From contig DGXY01000031.1 of NCBI GenBank assembly GCA_002396885.1, positions 1 through 54,032 of the forward strand: DNA of 54,032 bases. Direction: 5' to 3'. The notes under the pieces were generated by a model, which had not been told where the DNA came from, did not search any database, and was given only the letters and a program-made list of their open reading frames with translations. Made by a program: the position numbers and the translations under genes. Shown one piece after another: positions 1 through 8,632 of the stretch; position 1 is the stretch's first letter, and each line of letters begins with the position of its first letter. The DNA comes from Akkermansiaceae bacterium UBA5020. Lineage in GTDB: Bacteria; Verrucomicrobiota; Verrucomicrobiia; Verrucomicrobiales; DEV007.

Positions 1-52
1 TTTCTCAAAAAAGTTCAAAAATCTCCCTCAATCTGCTGTTTTCGAGCGCGCT

Positions 53-1168
53 TCACTCGGCTTTGAGCTGCCGGAACTCCCCTCCCGTGCCTCTCACGAG
101 CCGATTCCACTCCTTCTCGTCATCCGGCTTCGGTTCGAAAGCGATGAAATTCAGGGGGATCTCTCCTTGGGTTGTTTCCTCGAGTTTGGCGACTGCTTTC
201 TTGATCTCATCGTAGGGAATGTTGCTGAGTCCACCCGCCCCTTCCGGACGCCACTGGAAACTCGCGTCGGAGATCAGGAAAATGACATCAGGCCGCATCG
301 CCACGGCCCGCTCGAGCACACCGACGACGCCGTGAAGATTGCTCACCACTCCGGAGGTGGCCGCGCTCATCGCCCCGCTTTTGTTCCATTTCTCCTCGAC
401 CCACTTTTGAGCGAGGTCCTTGTTGCCCGGAGTCGCGGCGATCAGTTCCTCGGTGAAGGGCATGTAATTCCCGGTGAACTGGATGATGGAAAACTGGGCG
501 TTGATGGGGAGGCCGCCGATCAGCTTGATCGTTTCCTCCTGGATTCGCTCGAGGGGAATTCCGGCGGCGTTCGCCTTGTTGACCACGCTCGAAGAGACAT
601 CAAAGAGCAGGAGAATGCGCTGCCCCTGGGTCTGCACCCCGAAAAAGCTCATCCCCTGACCCGTGCCGCCGCCGCCCGCGAGCCCTTGTCCCAGACCCGA
701 GCCGAGTGCGGCGCTGCCGACGAGACCGTTGACCTGGTCGGAGATCAGCTCCGACGGATCGAGCGGTAGCATCTGATCGAGATCGACCTGAGGCAGCTCG
801 GGAAGGGCGAACGCGACGGGACGCGTGCTGACGAGTTTGTCGTTGAAGGTGGGCTTCGGAGCCATGGCCTCGTGTTTGGCCACGTTCATTTTGTGCTCGG
901 GCGTCTTCGGCGGGATTTTCACCACCTTCTTCATCTCAAAGCGGGCCTCAGGCCGGGTGAAATGTTTTGCCACCGTCCAGATCCCGAAGACAAGCAGGGC
1001 GACGCCGTGGACGATGACACTACCGAGGATGATCGATCCGATCATGGCACGGCGTTGGCTTTTCTCCAGGGTGATCCCGTCGGGACGGGGTTTGGGGGCA
1101 CGCTTTTTCTTCCGCGGCCGGGGTGGAGGCGGAGAATCAGGGGGCAGGGTCAGGGAAATCTCACTCAT
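53..1168 (-). CDS. VWA-domain protein with TonB-like N-terminus
   Basis: This 371-residue protein appears to be the periplasm-facing effector of the ExbB/ExbD operon. Residues 1-40 are cytoplasmic, proline-rich and basic. One membrane helix follows at about 43-66 and contains Ser50-V-I-V-His54, the SxxxH pattern that TonB uses to couple to ExbB/ExbD. A linker with a glycine-rich stretch (about 151-172) leads to a von Willebrand A domain starting near 183. Its MIDAS motif is intact as DVSSS (Asp190, Ser192, Ser194), and a later Asp lies in LISDASF. No TonB C-terminal domain is visible. The start overlaps the upstream exbD by 8 bases and no gene follows before the window edge. The fold call is firm; the TonB-like role is inferred from the helix and the neighbours. 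Confidence 0.88.
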   Translation of the reverse strand: MSEISLTLPPDSPPPPRPRKKKRAPKPRPDGITLEKSQRRAMIGSIILGSVIVHGVALLVFGIWTVAKHFTRPEARFEMKKVVKIPPKTPEHKMNVAKHEAMAPKPTFNDKLVSTRPVAFALPELPQVDLDQMLPLDPSELISDQVNGLVGSAALGSGLGQGLAGGGGTGQGMSFFGVQTQGQRILLLFDVSSSVVNKANAAGIPLERIQEETIKLIGGLPINAQFSIIQFTGNYMPFTEELIAATPGNKDLAQKWVEEKWNKSGAMSAATSGVVSNLHGVVGVLERAVAMRPDVIFLISDASFQWRPEGAGGLSNIPYDEIKKAVAKLEETTQGEIPLNFIAFEPKPDDEKEWNRLVRGTGGEFRQLKAE

Positions 1169-1625
1169 CGGTCGCTCCGGCCAGGGTGACTCCGCGGATG
1201 CCGGCTTCGGCGCAGGCGTTCAGGACGTCAACGAGTCGCTGGTGCGGCACGGTGTCGTGCGGCGCCAGAGTGACGAGGGCTTCGGTCTTCGCATTCTCGG
1301 CGGAGAGTCGGAAACGCGTCAGCACCGCGCGGAGTTCGGGCAGCGAGGTGTCCGCGGGTTCGTCGAGGTTTTGCTCGTTCAGCACGACCTGTCCCGTGGG
1401 CTCGATGATGACACGGGCTTCGTCGGGGAGGTCGACGATCTCTTCCTGGGCAACCTGCCCCGGCAAGCCCATGGGAATGTCGCGCTCGGGCTGGACCGGC
1501 TTGGCCGAGACCATGAAGAAGACGAGGAGAAGAAAAACCATGTCGATCATCGGGGTCATCTGCATCTCGACGGCTGAGGCGCGGCGCTGTTTTCTTCGTC
1601 TCATGAGGTCGGGTGGTTCGGTCAC
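1161..1625 (-). CDS. ExbD/TolR-family biopolymer transport protein (second copy)
   Basis: ExbD/TolR subunit of a proton-driven inner-membrane motor, 154 residues from a GTG start that overlaps the previous stop as GTGA. An ATG seven codons downstream (1604) is the alternative. A basic N-terminus is followed by TPMIDMVFLLLVFFMV, the single membrane helix carrying the proton-relaying aspartate (Asp28, counterpart of the essential Asp in TolR/ExbD). The remainder, about 45-154, is a periplasmic ExbD-type domain. An AGGAG lies only two bases before the GTG, so initiation by translational coupling is likely. It differs clearly from the other exbD in the operon, so the motor may contain an ExbD heterodimer. 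Confidence 0.9.
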   Translation of the reverse strand: MTEPPDLMRRRKQRRASAVEMQMTPMIDMVFLLLVFFMVSAKPVQPERDIPMGLPGQVAQEEIVDLPDEARVIIEPTGQVVLNEQNLDEPADTSLPELRAVLTRFRLSAENAKTEALVTLAPHDTVPHQRLVDVLNACAEAGIRGVTLAGATDE

Positions 1626-2029
1626 TTCTCCTGCACGCCGAAAATCAGGTCGATTGCACCCACCTCGGTGGCCATTTCGACGAACTCGCGGATCTTTTTG
1701 GTCGGCGTCTGCCGGTCGGCGCGCAAATAGATCTGGAGCGGGGGGAAATCGCGGAACTTCACCCGGAGGTGGGCGAGCACCTCATCCTTCGTCGCGGCCC
1801 GGTCGCCGATGTGATAGTTGCCCTCGCCGTCGATGTTGATGACGTCGCGCTCGGTCTTTTCGGGTGCGGCCGCCGTCGCGGCGATGGGCAGGCGGATCGG
1901 CACGCTCATTTCCTGCTCGGTGATCTTCTGGGTGACCATGAAGAAGATAAGGAGCAAGAAGGTCATGTCGATCATCGGGGTGAGCTGGAAACTCACCTCG
2001 TCGGGCGACCTCTTGCGGCGGCGGATCAT
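1622..2029 (-). CDS. ExbD/TolR-family biopolymer transport protein (first copy)
   Basis: First of two adjacent ExbD/TolR proteins, 135 residues. The start is the ATG before IRRRKRSPDE, because residues upstream of it look unrelated to the family and the ExbB gene ends 22 bases earlier. The N-terminus is basic. The membrane helix (about 18-36, TPMIDMTFLLLIFFMV) holds the conserved proton-pathway Asp21. The periplasmic domain follows, ending IDLIFGVQEK. It should work with the ExbB channel just upstream to convert proton flow into motion of a partner that spans the periplasm. No obvious ribosome-binding site is seen. Confidence 0.9.
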   Translation of the reverse strand: MIRRRKRSPDEVSFQLTPMIDMTFLLLIFFMVTQKITEQEMSVPIRLPIAATAAAPEKTERDVINIDGEGNYHIGDRAATKDEVLAHLRVKFRDFPPLQIYLRADRQTPTKKIREFVEMATEVGAIDLIFGVQEK

Positions 2030-2051
2030 GCGGACGGATAGAGAGGATCTG

Positions 2052-2852
2052 TCAGGATTCGGACGTGGTTTCGGCGGGTTCGGCGGCGCCCTGGAGGCGG
2101 ATCTCGCCGGAAAGGATGTCGATGGCGAAGCTGGCATGCTTCTGCACCGTGGTCATGACGCCATGGAGTTTATCGCGGAAGAAGAAGTAGAAAAACATCG
2201 CGGGAATGCCCACGATGAGACCGCCTGCCGTCGTGATCATCGCCACCTTGATCCCGGAGGCGAGCCCTTTCGCGTCGCCGCTTTGCGATGCGAGGGCGTC
2301 AAAGGCCTCGATCATGCCCCAGACAGTTCCTAACAAACCCACCATCGGAGCCAAGGTCGCGAAAATGTTGAGATAATTCACCCAGACCATCTGCCGGTGT
2401 TCCTCCTCGTCGAGGGCCTCGGCGGCGGCATCGGCCATGCTTGCCTTGTTGGCGAGGTCGCGGTCGAAGTTCACCTTCAAGAGCGCCCCCGACATGACTC
2501 GTGCGTAGCTGCTGGGATGAGCCTGACAGGCGCTGTAGGCCGAAACGACGTCGCGCGTCGCCATCGCGGCGTTGACTTGGTTGACGAGGCCCGGTGGCGC
2601 CATCTTTTTCCGCGAGATCTGGACGAAGCAATAGACCACCGCGGCGATCGTCCCGATGGAGCACAAGAGAAGCACGTGCATGAATCCCCCGCCCTGATTG
2701 TAGAGATCAAGGGCGGAGACATCCTGCGCCACCACTCCGGCGGGATCGGGGGCGGCGACATCCTGTGCGAACAAGGGAGAGAGAATGCCGCCGGCAAGGA
2801 AAGACACGGCGAGGATGAGGAATGGCTGGAGCAGGTTTCGGATAGGGTTCAT
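2052..2852 (-). CDS. MotA/TolQ/ExbB proton channel family protein
   Basis: ExbB/TolQ-type stator channel, 266 residues. A signal-like hydrophobic stretch at about 8-29 ends near LFAQD, followed by a short Ala/Pro-rich periplasmic segment. Membrane helices then lie at about 56-80, 155-178 and 195-222. The last two carry the family hallmarks LAPMVGLLGTVWGMI and AMITTAGGLIVGIPA, including the conserved Thr-rich pore segment. The extra N-terminal signal peptide is absent from Escherichia coli ExbB/TolQ but occurs in other phyla. The start overlaps the upstream stop (ATGA), implying coupled translation. The two exbD genes follow directly. Confidence 0.93.
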   Translation of the reverse strand: MNPIRNLLQPFLILAVSFLAGGILSPLFAQDVAAPDPAGVVAQDVSALDLYNQGGGFMHVLLLCSIGTIAAVVYCFVQISRKKMAPPGLVNQVNAAMATRDVVSAYSACQAHPSSYARVMSGALLKVNFDRDLANKASMADAAAEALDEEEHRQMVWVNYLNIFATLAPMVGLLGTVWGMIEAFDALASQSGDAKGLASGIKVAMITTAGGLIVGIPAMFFYFFFRDKLHGVMTTVQKHASFAIDILSGEIRLQGAAEPAETTSES

Positions 2853-3766
2853 GGAGCGTTGGCCTTGGGGTCGATCGGAGTTGAATTGAGCGCGGTGAGG
2901 CGCTCCTTCGCTTGGGCTGCGAAAGAAGTTTCGGGATAGAGTTTGAGGAGGTCTTCCCAGCGCGCTTTGGCCTCCCCGGCTTCGCCTCCAAAGACGAGCA
3001 ATTCGGCGGCTGAAAAAAGACCGCGGGCGGCGGCCTCCTCGCGGGTGGCGTGGAAGAGATGCGGCTTGAGAAACTGATCAAGGGCACGGTGATAAAGCTC
3101 CTGACGGCGGGGACGGACTTCGTCGTCCTCAACCCAGCGGGGATGCTCCTCTTCGAGTTCGCGCAGGCCTCGGAAGTCAGACTGCGCGAGAAGGTGCTCG
3201 ACTTCGATGAGCAAGGCCGGATCCTCCGTCTCGCGGGCGAGGAGGCGGGCCTCGGCGGTGGCGGTCTCGAGATCTCCCATCGCGATGAGCGACCGGAGGC
3301 GCCCCTGCTTCGCCGCCGCTTTATCGTCGGGTGACCAGGCTTTGCCGATCAGGTAATCAAAGAGCGAAAGCGCCTTCTCTGCTCCAATGACTCCTCCCTC
3401 GCGCATCATCGCACTCGCATAGGCCACGCCCCACGCGCCGCTGCGGGAAGAGGGTCGATGAAGATGGGGAAACGAGAGATCCCACCATGGCTTCAGCTCG
3501 GCGGCGGTCGCGGTATCGCGTTTCTCAAAGAGCGCCTTCTCGCCAGGTCGGAATCCGAACTCGACCCGCTCGACCTGGGTGGCGGCAAGGGTGCGCTTCG
3601 CCGATCCCACTGCCCCGGCGGCACCAGGCAAAGTGATGTTGACGATGGCATCGGTGAGATCGTCGATCCGGCAAGAGATCGTTTCGCCGGACTTCATCAC
3701 GACGAGATCCTGCGCCGCTAGAGGCATTGCGATCAAGAGAACGATCACGGAGAAAACGGCCTTCAT
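2849..3766 (-). CDS. exported TPR-like protein of the ExbB/ExbD operon
   Basis: Unrecognised exported protein of 305 residues, with no known function. A signal peptide covers about 1-18 (VLLIAMPLAAQ). Residues 20-75 form a small beta-rich module beginning VVMKSGETISCRI, a pattern seen in short exported domains of unknown role. The rest is alpha-helical with TPR-like spacing (for example AAELLVFGGEAGEAKARWEDLLKLYPET), so a protein-protein scaffold is likely. It overlaps its neighbours by 4 bases on both sides (ATGA), so it is almost certainly made with the large TPR protein and the ExbB channel. A periplasmic partner of the motor is the natural inference. Confidence 0.75.
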   Translation of the reverse strand: MKAVFSVIVLLIAMPLAAQDLVVMKSGETISCRIDDLTDAIVNITLPGAAGAVGSAKRTLAATQVERVEFGFRPGEKALFEKRDTATAAELKPWWDLSFPHLHRPSSRSGAWGVAYASAMMREGGVIGAEKALSLFDYLIGKAWSPDDKAAAKQGRLRSLIAMGDLETATAEARLLARETEDPALLIEVEHLLAQSDFRGLRELEEEHPRWVEDDEVRPRRQELYHRALDQFLKPHLFHATREEAAARGLFSAAELLVFGGEAGEAKARWEDLLKLYPETSFAAQAKERLTALNSTPIDPKANAP

Positions 3767-6621
3767 TCGCTCCCCTCCCCTGCTGGTTCGGTTGGGTTTT
3801 CGGGTTTCGGCGGAAACTCCCGCTTCAGCACCTCGATGCGCCGTTTCGCCTCGTTCACTTCGGCGAAATCAGCCAGCTCTTCGCGAGACGCGCATTCCTC
3901 GTAGGTCTCGAGAGCTTCGCGTCCGAGATCGAGTTCCTCGAGCGACTGGCCACGGCCCCAATAGGCCTTGGCGTTCAGTTCGCCGAACTTTCCATAGGCC
4001 ACGTAGAGCCGCTCGAAATAGACGATCGCCTTTTCGTGCTGGTTATCGGCGACATAGGATTGGCCGAGCCGCAGGAGCGCTTCCGCCTTGGTCACCGCGG
4101 TGACACCCGCGGTCTCAAGAGTCTTCTCGAGGATGGCTCGCGCCTCTTCACCGCGTCCCGCCGCCGTTTGAAGATCGGCCATTTTCATCCGCACTTCGCC
4201 GAGATGGACCGAGGCGGCGGTCTCACGCTCGAAGCGCTCGTAGAATGCGAGAGCTTCCTCCGTCTCGCCGGCGGCAGCGGCGATCTCACCGAGCCCGCGA
4301 TAGATGCGGTCGCGCTCGACGGCGCGGGGATGCCAGCGGCGGATCTCGGTGAAAAGCTGCTTCGCGACGAGGCGGTTTCCGGAAGCGAGCTGGGCTTCGG
4401 CCACGGCGACGGAGAGGACGGGCTCGTGAAGCCGCGGGTCGACCCATTTGGCGATGTCGAGCAACTCGCTACGCGCGCCGTCTCCCTCGGCAACGAGCGA
4501 GAGAGCCCACCCGGCACGCAGGGCGAGGGTCGTCCTGCCTTGCACGCCGGCGCGACTTTTCAGAAGGCGCAATTTTGTCACGAGCTCGTCGCGGGCGGCG
4601 GCTCCTCCATTGCGATAGACCTTGGGCAATCCGCCGAGCAGATCGGTCATGGTGAACCGCGCGGGATCGTCACCGCAGTCCTCGATCGTCTTCCAGTAGA
4701 TGTCGCGGGCGCGTACGATCTCCTCCTCCTGGATATGCGTCCACCCGATCCAGTAGACCGCCTCGGGGAGGCGTCCGCTCGCGGTAAAATCGGTGACGAA
4801 TTTCCCGAAGTGTTCCCGCATCGCGGGAAGTTCCTCAAGCAGTTTCAGGGCGTTGCCTTTCTTGAACCAGGCATCCTCAAAGTAGCGGCCCGACTCCGGC
4901 CGAACCTGCTCGTAGGCGGCGAATCCCTCGTCGTTTTTCCCCTCGGAGAAATAGGCGTCGCCAAGAAGGAGATTCGCCTCGTCGGTGAGCGGATCCCCCG
5001 GATAAGCGGCCTTGAAAACCTCGAGCTCTTCGATGGCTCCGGGATAATCGGCGAGGGAGAAGGTGCAGACGGCGATGCGGAAGGTCGCTTCCTTCCGATA
5101 CTTGGCGGGCTCGTGGCGTTTCAGGTAGCCCTCGAGATGAGCGCGGGACTCCTCGTAGAGAGCGGAGAAAGAATAAGCCATGCCCGACCAGTAATCCGCA
5201 TCCTCGACAAGATCAGAATCGGGATACTGCCGATGCACCTGATCGAATTGATAGAGCGCGCCCTCGTTATCGTCCTGCTGGAGATAGAGGAAGCCCTGCA
5301 TGAACATCGCTTTGCCCGCGAAGGGATCCCTGGGGAAACGCTCGACAAGCTCCCCATAGGCGAGCTGGGCAGCCCCGTAATCGAGATTCTCCCGAAGCGC
5401 CTCGGCCTTGAGAAACAGCACCGTCGCGAGCGATTTTCCATCGGCCCCGAAGACTTCCTCGTAGCGCTCCGCCGCCGCGATCGCACGCGTCCAGTGCTTC
5501 GTCTCCATCCAGCATTGGACCTGCGCGAGAGTGGCGCTCTCGACGAGCGGATCGGGCGGCATCGAGGCGAGCATGTCCTCGAGGATCAGGGCCGACTCGC
5601 GATAACGACCGAGCCCCTGATAGGCCATCGCGAGGCGCAGGCGGAGGGCGGAGTCGAAGTTTTCGGTCTTCGAGAAATTCTCGAGCTCACGCTGGACCCG
5701 GCCAAGGATGGCGCGTAGCTGGAAGACGGTTCCCTGAGTGTTCGGCCGCGTCTCGAGCATCGCGATGCGCTCCCCGATCTCGGCGATTTTCTGGTTCTGA
5801 TAGTCAACGAGCCGTTGCCGCGGCCAGATCCGCTGGAGACAGGTGATGGCGTCGTGATAGCGCTTCTCGTCGAGAAAGGTGGCGCCGAGCTGGAGGGCGA
5901 GACTCTGGAAGCTGATCACCTGCGTCATCCGATCGAGGTTCGCTTGCTCGCGCCGGATCACGGCGAGGGCCTCGTCATGCTGTCCCGCGACGAGGCGGCA
6001 ATGCAGCTCGAGAACGACGGCGCGGCTCGCCGCCTCGGGCGAGGCCTCGCGCACCTGGGAAATCTGCGATTCAAGAAAGTCGGCCGCCTCGGCGGGGAAC
6101 TCCTGCTGCAGGTAGAGGGTCGCGAAGAGGAGGAGCGCCTCGTAGCGCTTGAAGGCATGGTGCGACTCATCGGCCCAATATTCGCCAAAGGCCCGCTGCG
6201 CACCGACGAGCTCTCCGGAAGTCATCAGACAAATCCCCCGCCAGAATTTCAGCTCGTCGGACAGGCCCTTGTCGATTTTCGGATCGAGGAGCGAATCGTC
6301 GATCCACTTCAGGGCTTCGTCGAATTTCTTCAGTCCGACCTTGCTGATCGCGACAAGAGGCCGGTGGAGCCGCACCGCCTCCTTGGCCTCTTCCGCCGCA
6401 CCGTAATCGGCGATGAACTTTTCCAGCGCGGCTTCGGCCCCGCCGAAATCATTCGCGGCGAAGGCGGCCCGGCCGCGCTCAAGCAACTGGACGGGACCGT
6501 CGCTCTCGACCGCCGCCGGAGCGGGCTCAGGCGGTGCCACCGGCTTCGCTTCGTCCTGCCCCCAAAGACCTGCCGCCGCGATCAGCGGGATCAGGAAAAC
6601 GGCGATTCGGAAACGAGTCAT
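3763..6621 (-). CDS. large exported tetratricopeptide-repeat protein
   Basis: First gene of the ExbB/ExbD/VWA operon, 952 residues. A signal peptide covers about 1-21 (VFLIPLIAAAGLWGQ), then a short Pro/Ala linker, then an almost continuous array of TPR-type helical pairs to the C-terminus. Typical units read AKAMFMQGFLYLQQDDNEGALYQFDQV and ALLRLGQSYVADNQHEKAIVYFERL in part. Such arrays bind proteins rather than catalyse. By analogy with CpoB/YbgF beside TolQR it may organise the periplasmic side of the motor, but it is far larger. A TTGACT lies at 6682-6677 in the 91-base gap upstream, without a convincing -10 box. The gene ends in a 4-base overlap with the next. Confidence 0.85.
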   Translation of the reverse strand: MTRFRIAVFLIPLIAAAGLWGQDEAKPVAPPEPAPAAVESDGPVQLLERGRAAFAANDFGGAEAALEKFIADYGAAEEAKEAVRLHRPLVAISKVGLKKFDEALKWIDDSLLDPKIDKGLSDELKFWRGICLMTSGELVGAQRAFGEYWADESHHAFKRYEALLLFATLYLQQEFPAEAADFLESQISQVREASPEAASRAVVLELHCRLVAGQHDEALAVIRREQANLDRMTQVISFQSLALQLGATFLDEKRYHDAITCLQRIWPRQRLVDYQNQKIAEIGERIAMLETRPNTQGTVFQLRAILGRVQRELENFSKTENFDSALRLRLAMAYQGLGRYRESALILEDMLASMPPDPLVESATLAQVQCWMETKHWTRAIAAAERYEEVFGADGKSLATVLFLKAEALRENLDYGAAQLAYGELVERFPRDPFAGKAMFMQGFLYLQQDDNEGALYQFDQVHRQYPDSDLVEDADYWSGMAYSFSALYEESRAHLEGYLKRHEPAKYRKEATFRIAVCTFSLADYPGAIEELEVFKAAYPGDPLTDEANLLLGDAYFSEGKNDEGFAAYEQVRPESGRYFEDAWFKKGNALKLLEELPAMREHFGKFVTDFTASGRLPEAVYWIGWTHIQEEEIVRARDIYWKTIEDCGDDPARFTMTDLLGGLPKVYRNGGAAARDELVTKLRLLKSRAGVQGRTTLALRAGWALSLVAEGDGARSELLDIAKWVDPRLHEPVLSVAVAEAQLASGNRLVAKQLFTEIRRWHPRAVERDRIYRGLGEIAAAAGETEEALAFYERFERETAASVHLGEVRMKMADLQTAAGRGEEARAILEKTLETAGVTAVTKAEALLRLGQSYVADNQHEKAIVYFERLYVAYGKFGELNAKAYWGRGQSLEELDLGREALETYEECASREELADFAEVNEAKRRIEVLKREFPPKPENPTEPAGEGSE

Positions 6622-6712
6622 CGAATGGCTTCAAGGGCGAGGATCCAGCTGAATGAAGCCAGAAAAGGAAGCCCTGAGTCAAACCGAAAAAAGAAAATCA
6701 ACGGAAACGGAA

Positions 6713-7597
6713 CTAAATCGATTCGGTCGCGGCCATGTCCCCGGCGATCCCATCGATTTCATTCCCATCGGATGGCTCTTCCTCTTGGGCGAGATCCCGC
6801 CAACGACCCACATATTCCCCGGGCCGTTGGGCCTCGTGCACCGAGATCAGATAGACCCGGCCGCCGAGGACTTCGAAAAAGCCATTCTGACGGAATCGCC
6901 GCGCGAGCAGCAACGCCTCGGCCCGGGTGCAGACCACCCCGAAGCCCGACTCGGCGTGCGAGAAATCGGGGCTGCCGCCAGTGACAGGAAAGGATTCAAA
7001 CTCGAGCCTGGTGAGTTCGGCCCGGAGGTGGCCATCGGCCTCGGCATTGACCTGCGCCGGGGAAACGACACCCTCGGGATTGTGGGCCGTGAGAATCCGG
7101 AACTCCGGCGGGATCGCCTCGACCTGCCCCTTGAAGCGCACCCGGCGATATTCGTCGGGCAGATCGAGATGCTGTCGCATCGGCGGCAGCTCCTCGCGCA
7201 AACCTTTGGCGAAATAATGCCTCACCGAAGTTCGCCGGATGAAACGAAGCAGCTCGATGCGTTCGCTGCGCCGCCACATCGCGAAGAGGAACCAAGGAAT
7301 CGCAAAGAGACTGAAGATCACCATCGCTCCGCCCCAGAGCAGGCGGAGCCGGGGCGTGAGGCGTCGCGTCACGAGGACCCAGAAAAAATAGATCGGCCAC
7401 TGCACGACGAGGGCGTGGAACCCCGCCCTCGTCACGATCAGGAAGCGATCGCCCGACTCGGCAATTTCCTGCCCATGGTAGGCCGCCGGCAAGGCATAGG
7501 CACAGAGCCAGCCCACCGCGATGAGATAAGCGAGGGGCAGGAATAAAGCCGGCACCGCGGCCAGTCCGTAGCCGAGATGCCGTAGGAAGGGATTCAT
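6713..7597 (-). CDS. membrane protein with C-terminal DUF3293-like domain
   Basis: Protein of 294 residues from the ATG before NPFLRHLGYG; an ATG at 7633, one base after the preceding stop, would add 12 residues. Three hydrophobic helices lie at about 10-38, 55-78 and 85-108. A cytoplasmic domain from about 160 to 275 resembles DUF3293: it has FRILTAHNPEG, an Asn-rich turn, a central Glu-rich segment and RRFRQNGFFEV. DUF3293 is uncharacterised and, as far as I know, usually occurs as a small soluble protein, so the membrane anchor is unusual. It lies 37 bases downstream of a Tat-exported TIM-barrel gene on the same strand. Function unknown. Confidence 0.7.
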   Translation of the reverse strand: MNPFLRHLGYGLAAVPALFLPLAYLIAVGWLCAYALPAAYHGQEIAESGDRFLIVTRAGFHALVVQWPIYFFWVLVTRRLTPRLRLLWGGAMVIFSLFAIPWFLFAMWRRSERIELLRFIRRTSVRHYFAKGLREELPPMRQHLDLPDEYRRVRFKGQVEAIPPEFRILTAHNPEGVVSPAQVNAEADGHLRAELTRLEFESFPVTGGSPDFSHAESGFGVVCTRAEALLLARRFRQNGFFEVLGGRVYLISVHEAQRPGEYVGRWRDLAQEEEPSDGNEIDGIAGDMAATESI

Positions 7598-7634
7598 CGG
7601 GTCATGAGCAGCGCCAAGCCAAGGATTTGCCATC

Positions 7635-8564
7635 CTAGGCGCACCATTTGAGGAGTTTCTCGAGCAGAGGCGGCACGTGCTCGTAGGGATCCGTTTCCTC
7701 CTCATACTCGAGGACGACAAACCCCTCGTAGCCGGTGTCCTTGAGGATTTTCACGACCCGCTCGAGATCGGCGGGAGCTTTTTCCTTTCCGGTCTTGCCC
7801 ACTTTGATTTCGGTCTTGAGCTGCACATTCATCGCGTAGGGCGCGGCGGCCTCGATTTCAGCGTAGACGTCCTCGGCGATGAAGTTTCCGCTGTCGAGAT
7901 TGACGCAGACCCACGGGCTGTCGACCGCCCGCACGATGCGGAGGAGGCGGTCCGCCGTGGTGATGCTGTCGTGATTTTCGATGCCGAGGTAGACCTTTTT
8001 TTCCGCCGCGGAAACGGCCGATTCGGTCAGGGCGTCAATCGCATTCTGCTCGGCCTCTTCCCCGCTCACGCCTTTCGGATGCGCTCCGGCGAAGACACGG
8101 ATGTGGGATGCGCCCATCAAGGCCGCGAAATCGATCCACTGTTTCACGTGGGCGATCTGGCTGGGGCGCTCGGGAGAATCCTTGGGATGCGAGAAGTTGT
8201 TTCCCACCGCCGTCCCCGAGATCGTAAGCCCGAGCTTGGCGGCGATCCCGCGGCATTCGGTGAAGGTCGGGGCTCCGGCGTCGGGGGCGAAGAAATAGCT
8301 CGTCAGTTCGGCCCCCTGGATGCCTTGGCTGGCGCAGTATTGGAGGAATTTCGGCATGTCCATGGCCCGTTCCCCGGCTTCAAACTTCGGGTTCTTTTTT
8401 CCTCGCGACCATTCGAACTGGTTTCGGAAGGAATAGGCGGCAAGCCCGACCTGGAGACCTTTTCCTGAACGGGGATAGGGTTCTTTCACCGCGAAGAGCG
8501 GAGCGGTCGGGGCGAGACCGAGCCCTAGGGCACCGGTGATCCAAGATCGGCGGGTCATTTCCAT
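7635..8564 (-). CDS. sugar phosphate isomerase/epimerase-like TIM-barrel protein, Tat-exported
   Basis: AP-endonuclease-2/xylose-isomerase-like TIM-barrel protein, 309 residues. The N-terminus has a twin-arginine signal (TRRSWITGALGLGLAP) ending near FAVKEP. Barrel strands include GLAAYSFRNQF, GAELTSYFF and HIRVFAGA, with metal-site acids in GIENHD and VLEYEEE. A second ATG two codons in (8558) could also start the protein and keeps the signal. Members act on sugars or cyclitols, often together with Gfo/Idh/MocA oxidoreductases such as the one at 9688. The exact substrate cannot be told from sequence. A folded metal- or cofactor-bearing exported enzyme fits the Tat route. Confidence 0.85.
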   Translation of the reverse strand: MEMTRRSWITGALGLGLAPTAPLFAVKEPYPRSGKGLQVGLAAYSFRNQFEWSRGKKNPKFEAGERAMDMPKFLQYCASQGIQGAELTSYFFAPDAGAPTFTECRGIAAKLGLTISGTAVGNNFSHPKDSPERPSQIAHVKQWIDFAALMGASHIRVFAGAHPKGVSGEEAEQNAIDALTESAVSAAEKKVYLGIENHDSITTADRLLRIVRAVDSPWVCVNLDSGNFIAEDVYAEIEAAAPYAMNVQLKTEIKVGKTGKEKAPADLERVVKILKDTGYEGFVVLEYEEETDPYEHVPPLLEKLLKWCA

Positions 8565-8632
8565 GATCCGCAGTCTAGGATGAAATCCATCCCGGGGGAA
8601 AGCCGAAAATCATCCCGCGGGGGAGGCGCGGC

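Noticed and set aside
3727..5718. Plus-strand 663-codon frame opposite the large TPR gene
   Set aside because: No signal peptide or domain. The opposite strand encodes a clean TPR array with operon overlaps.
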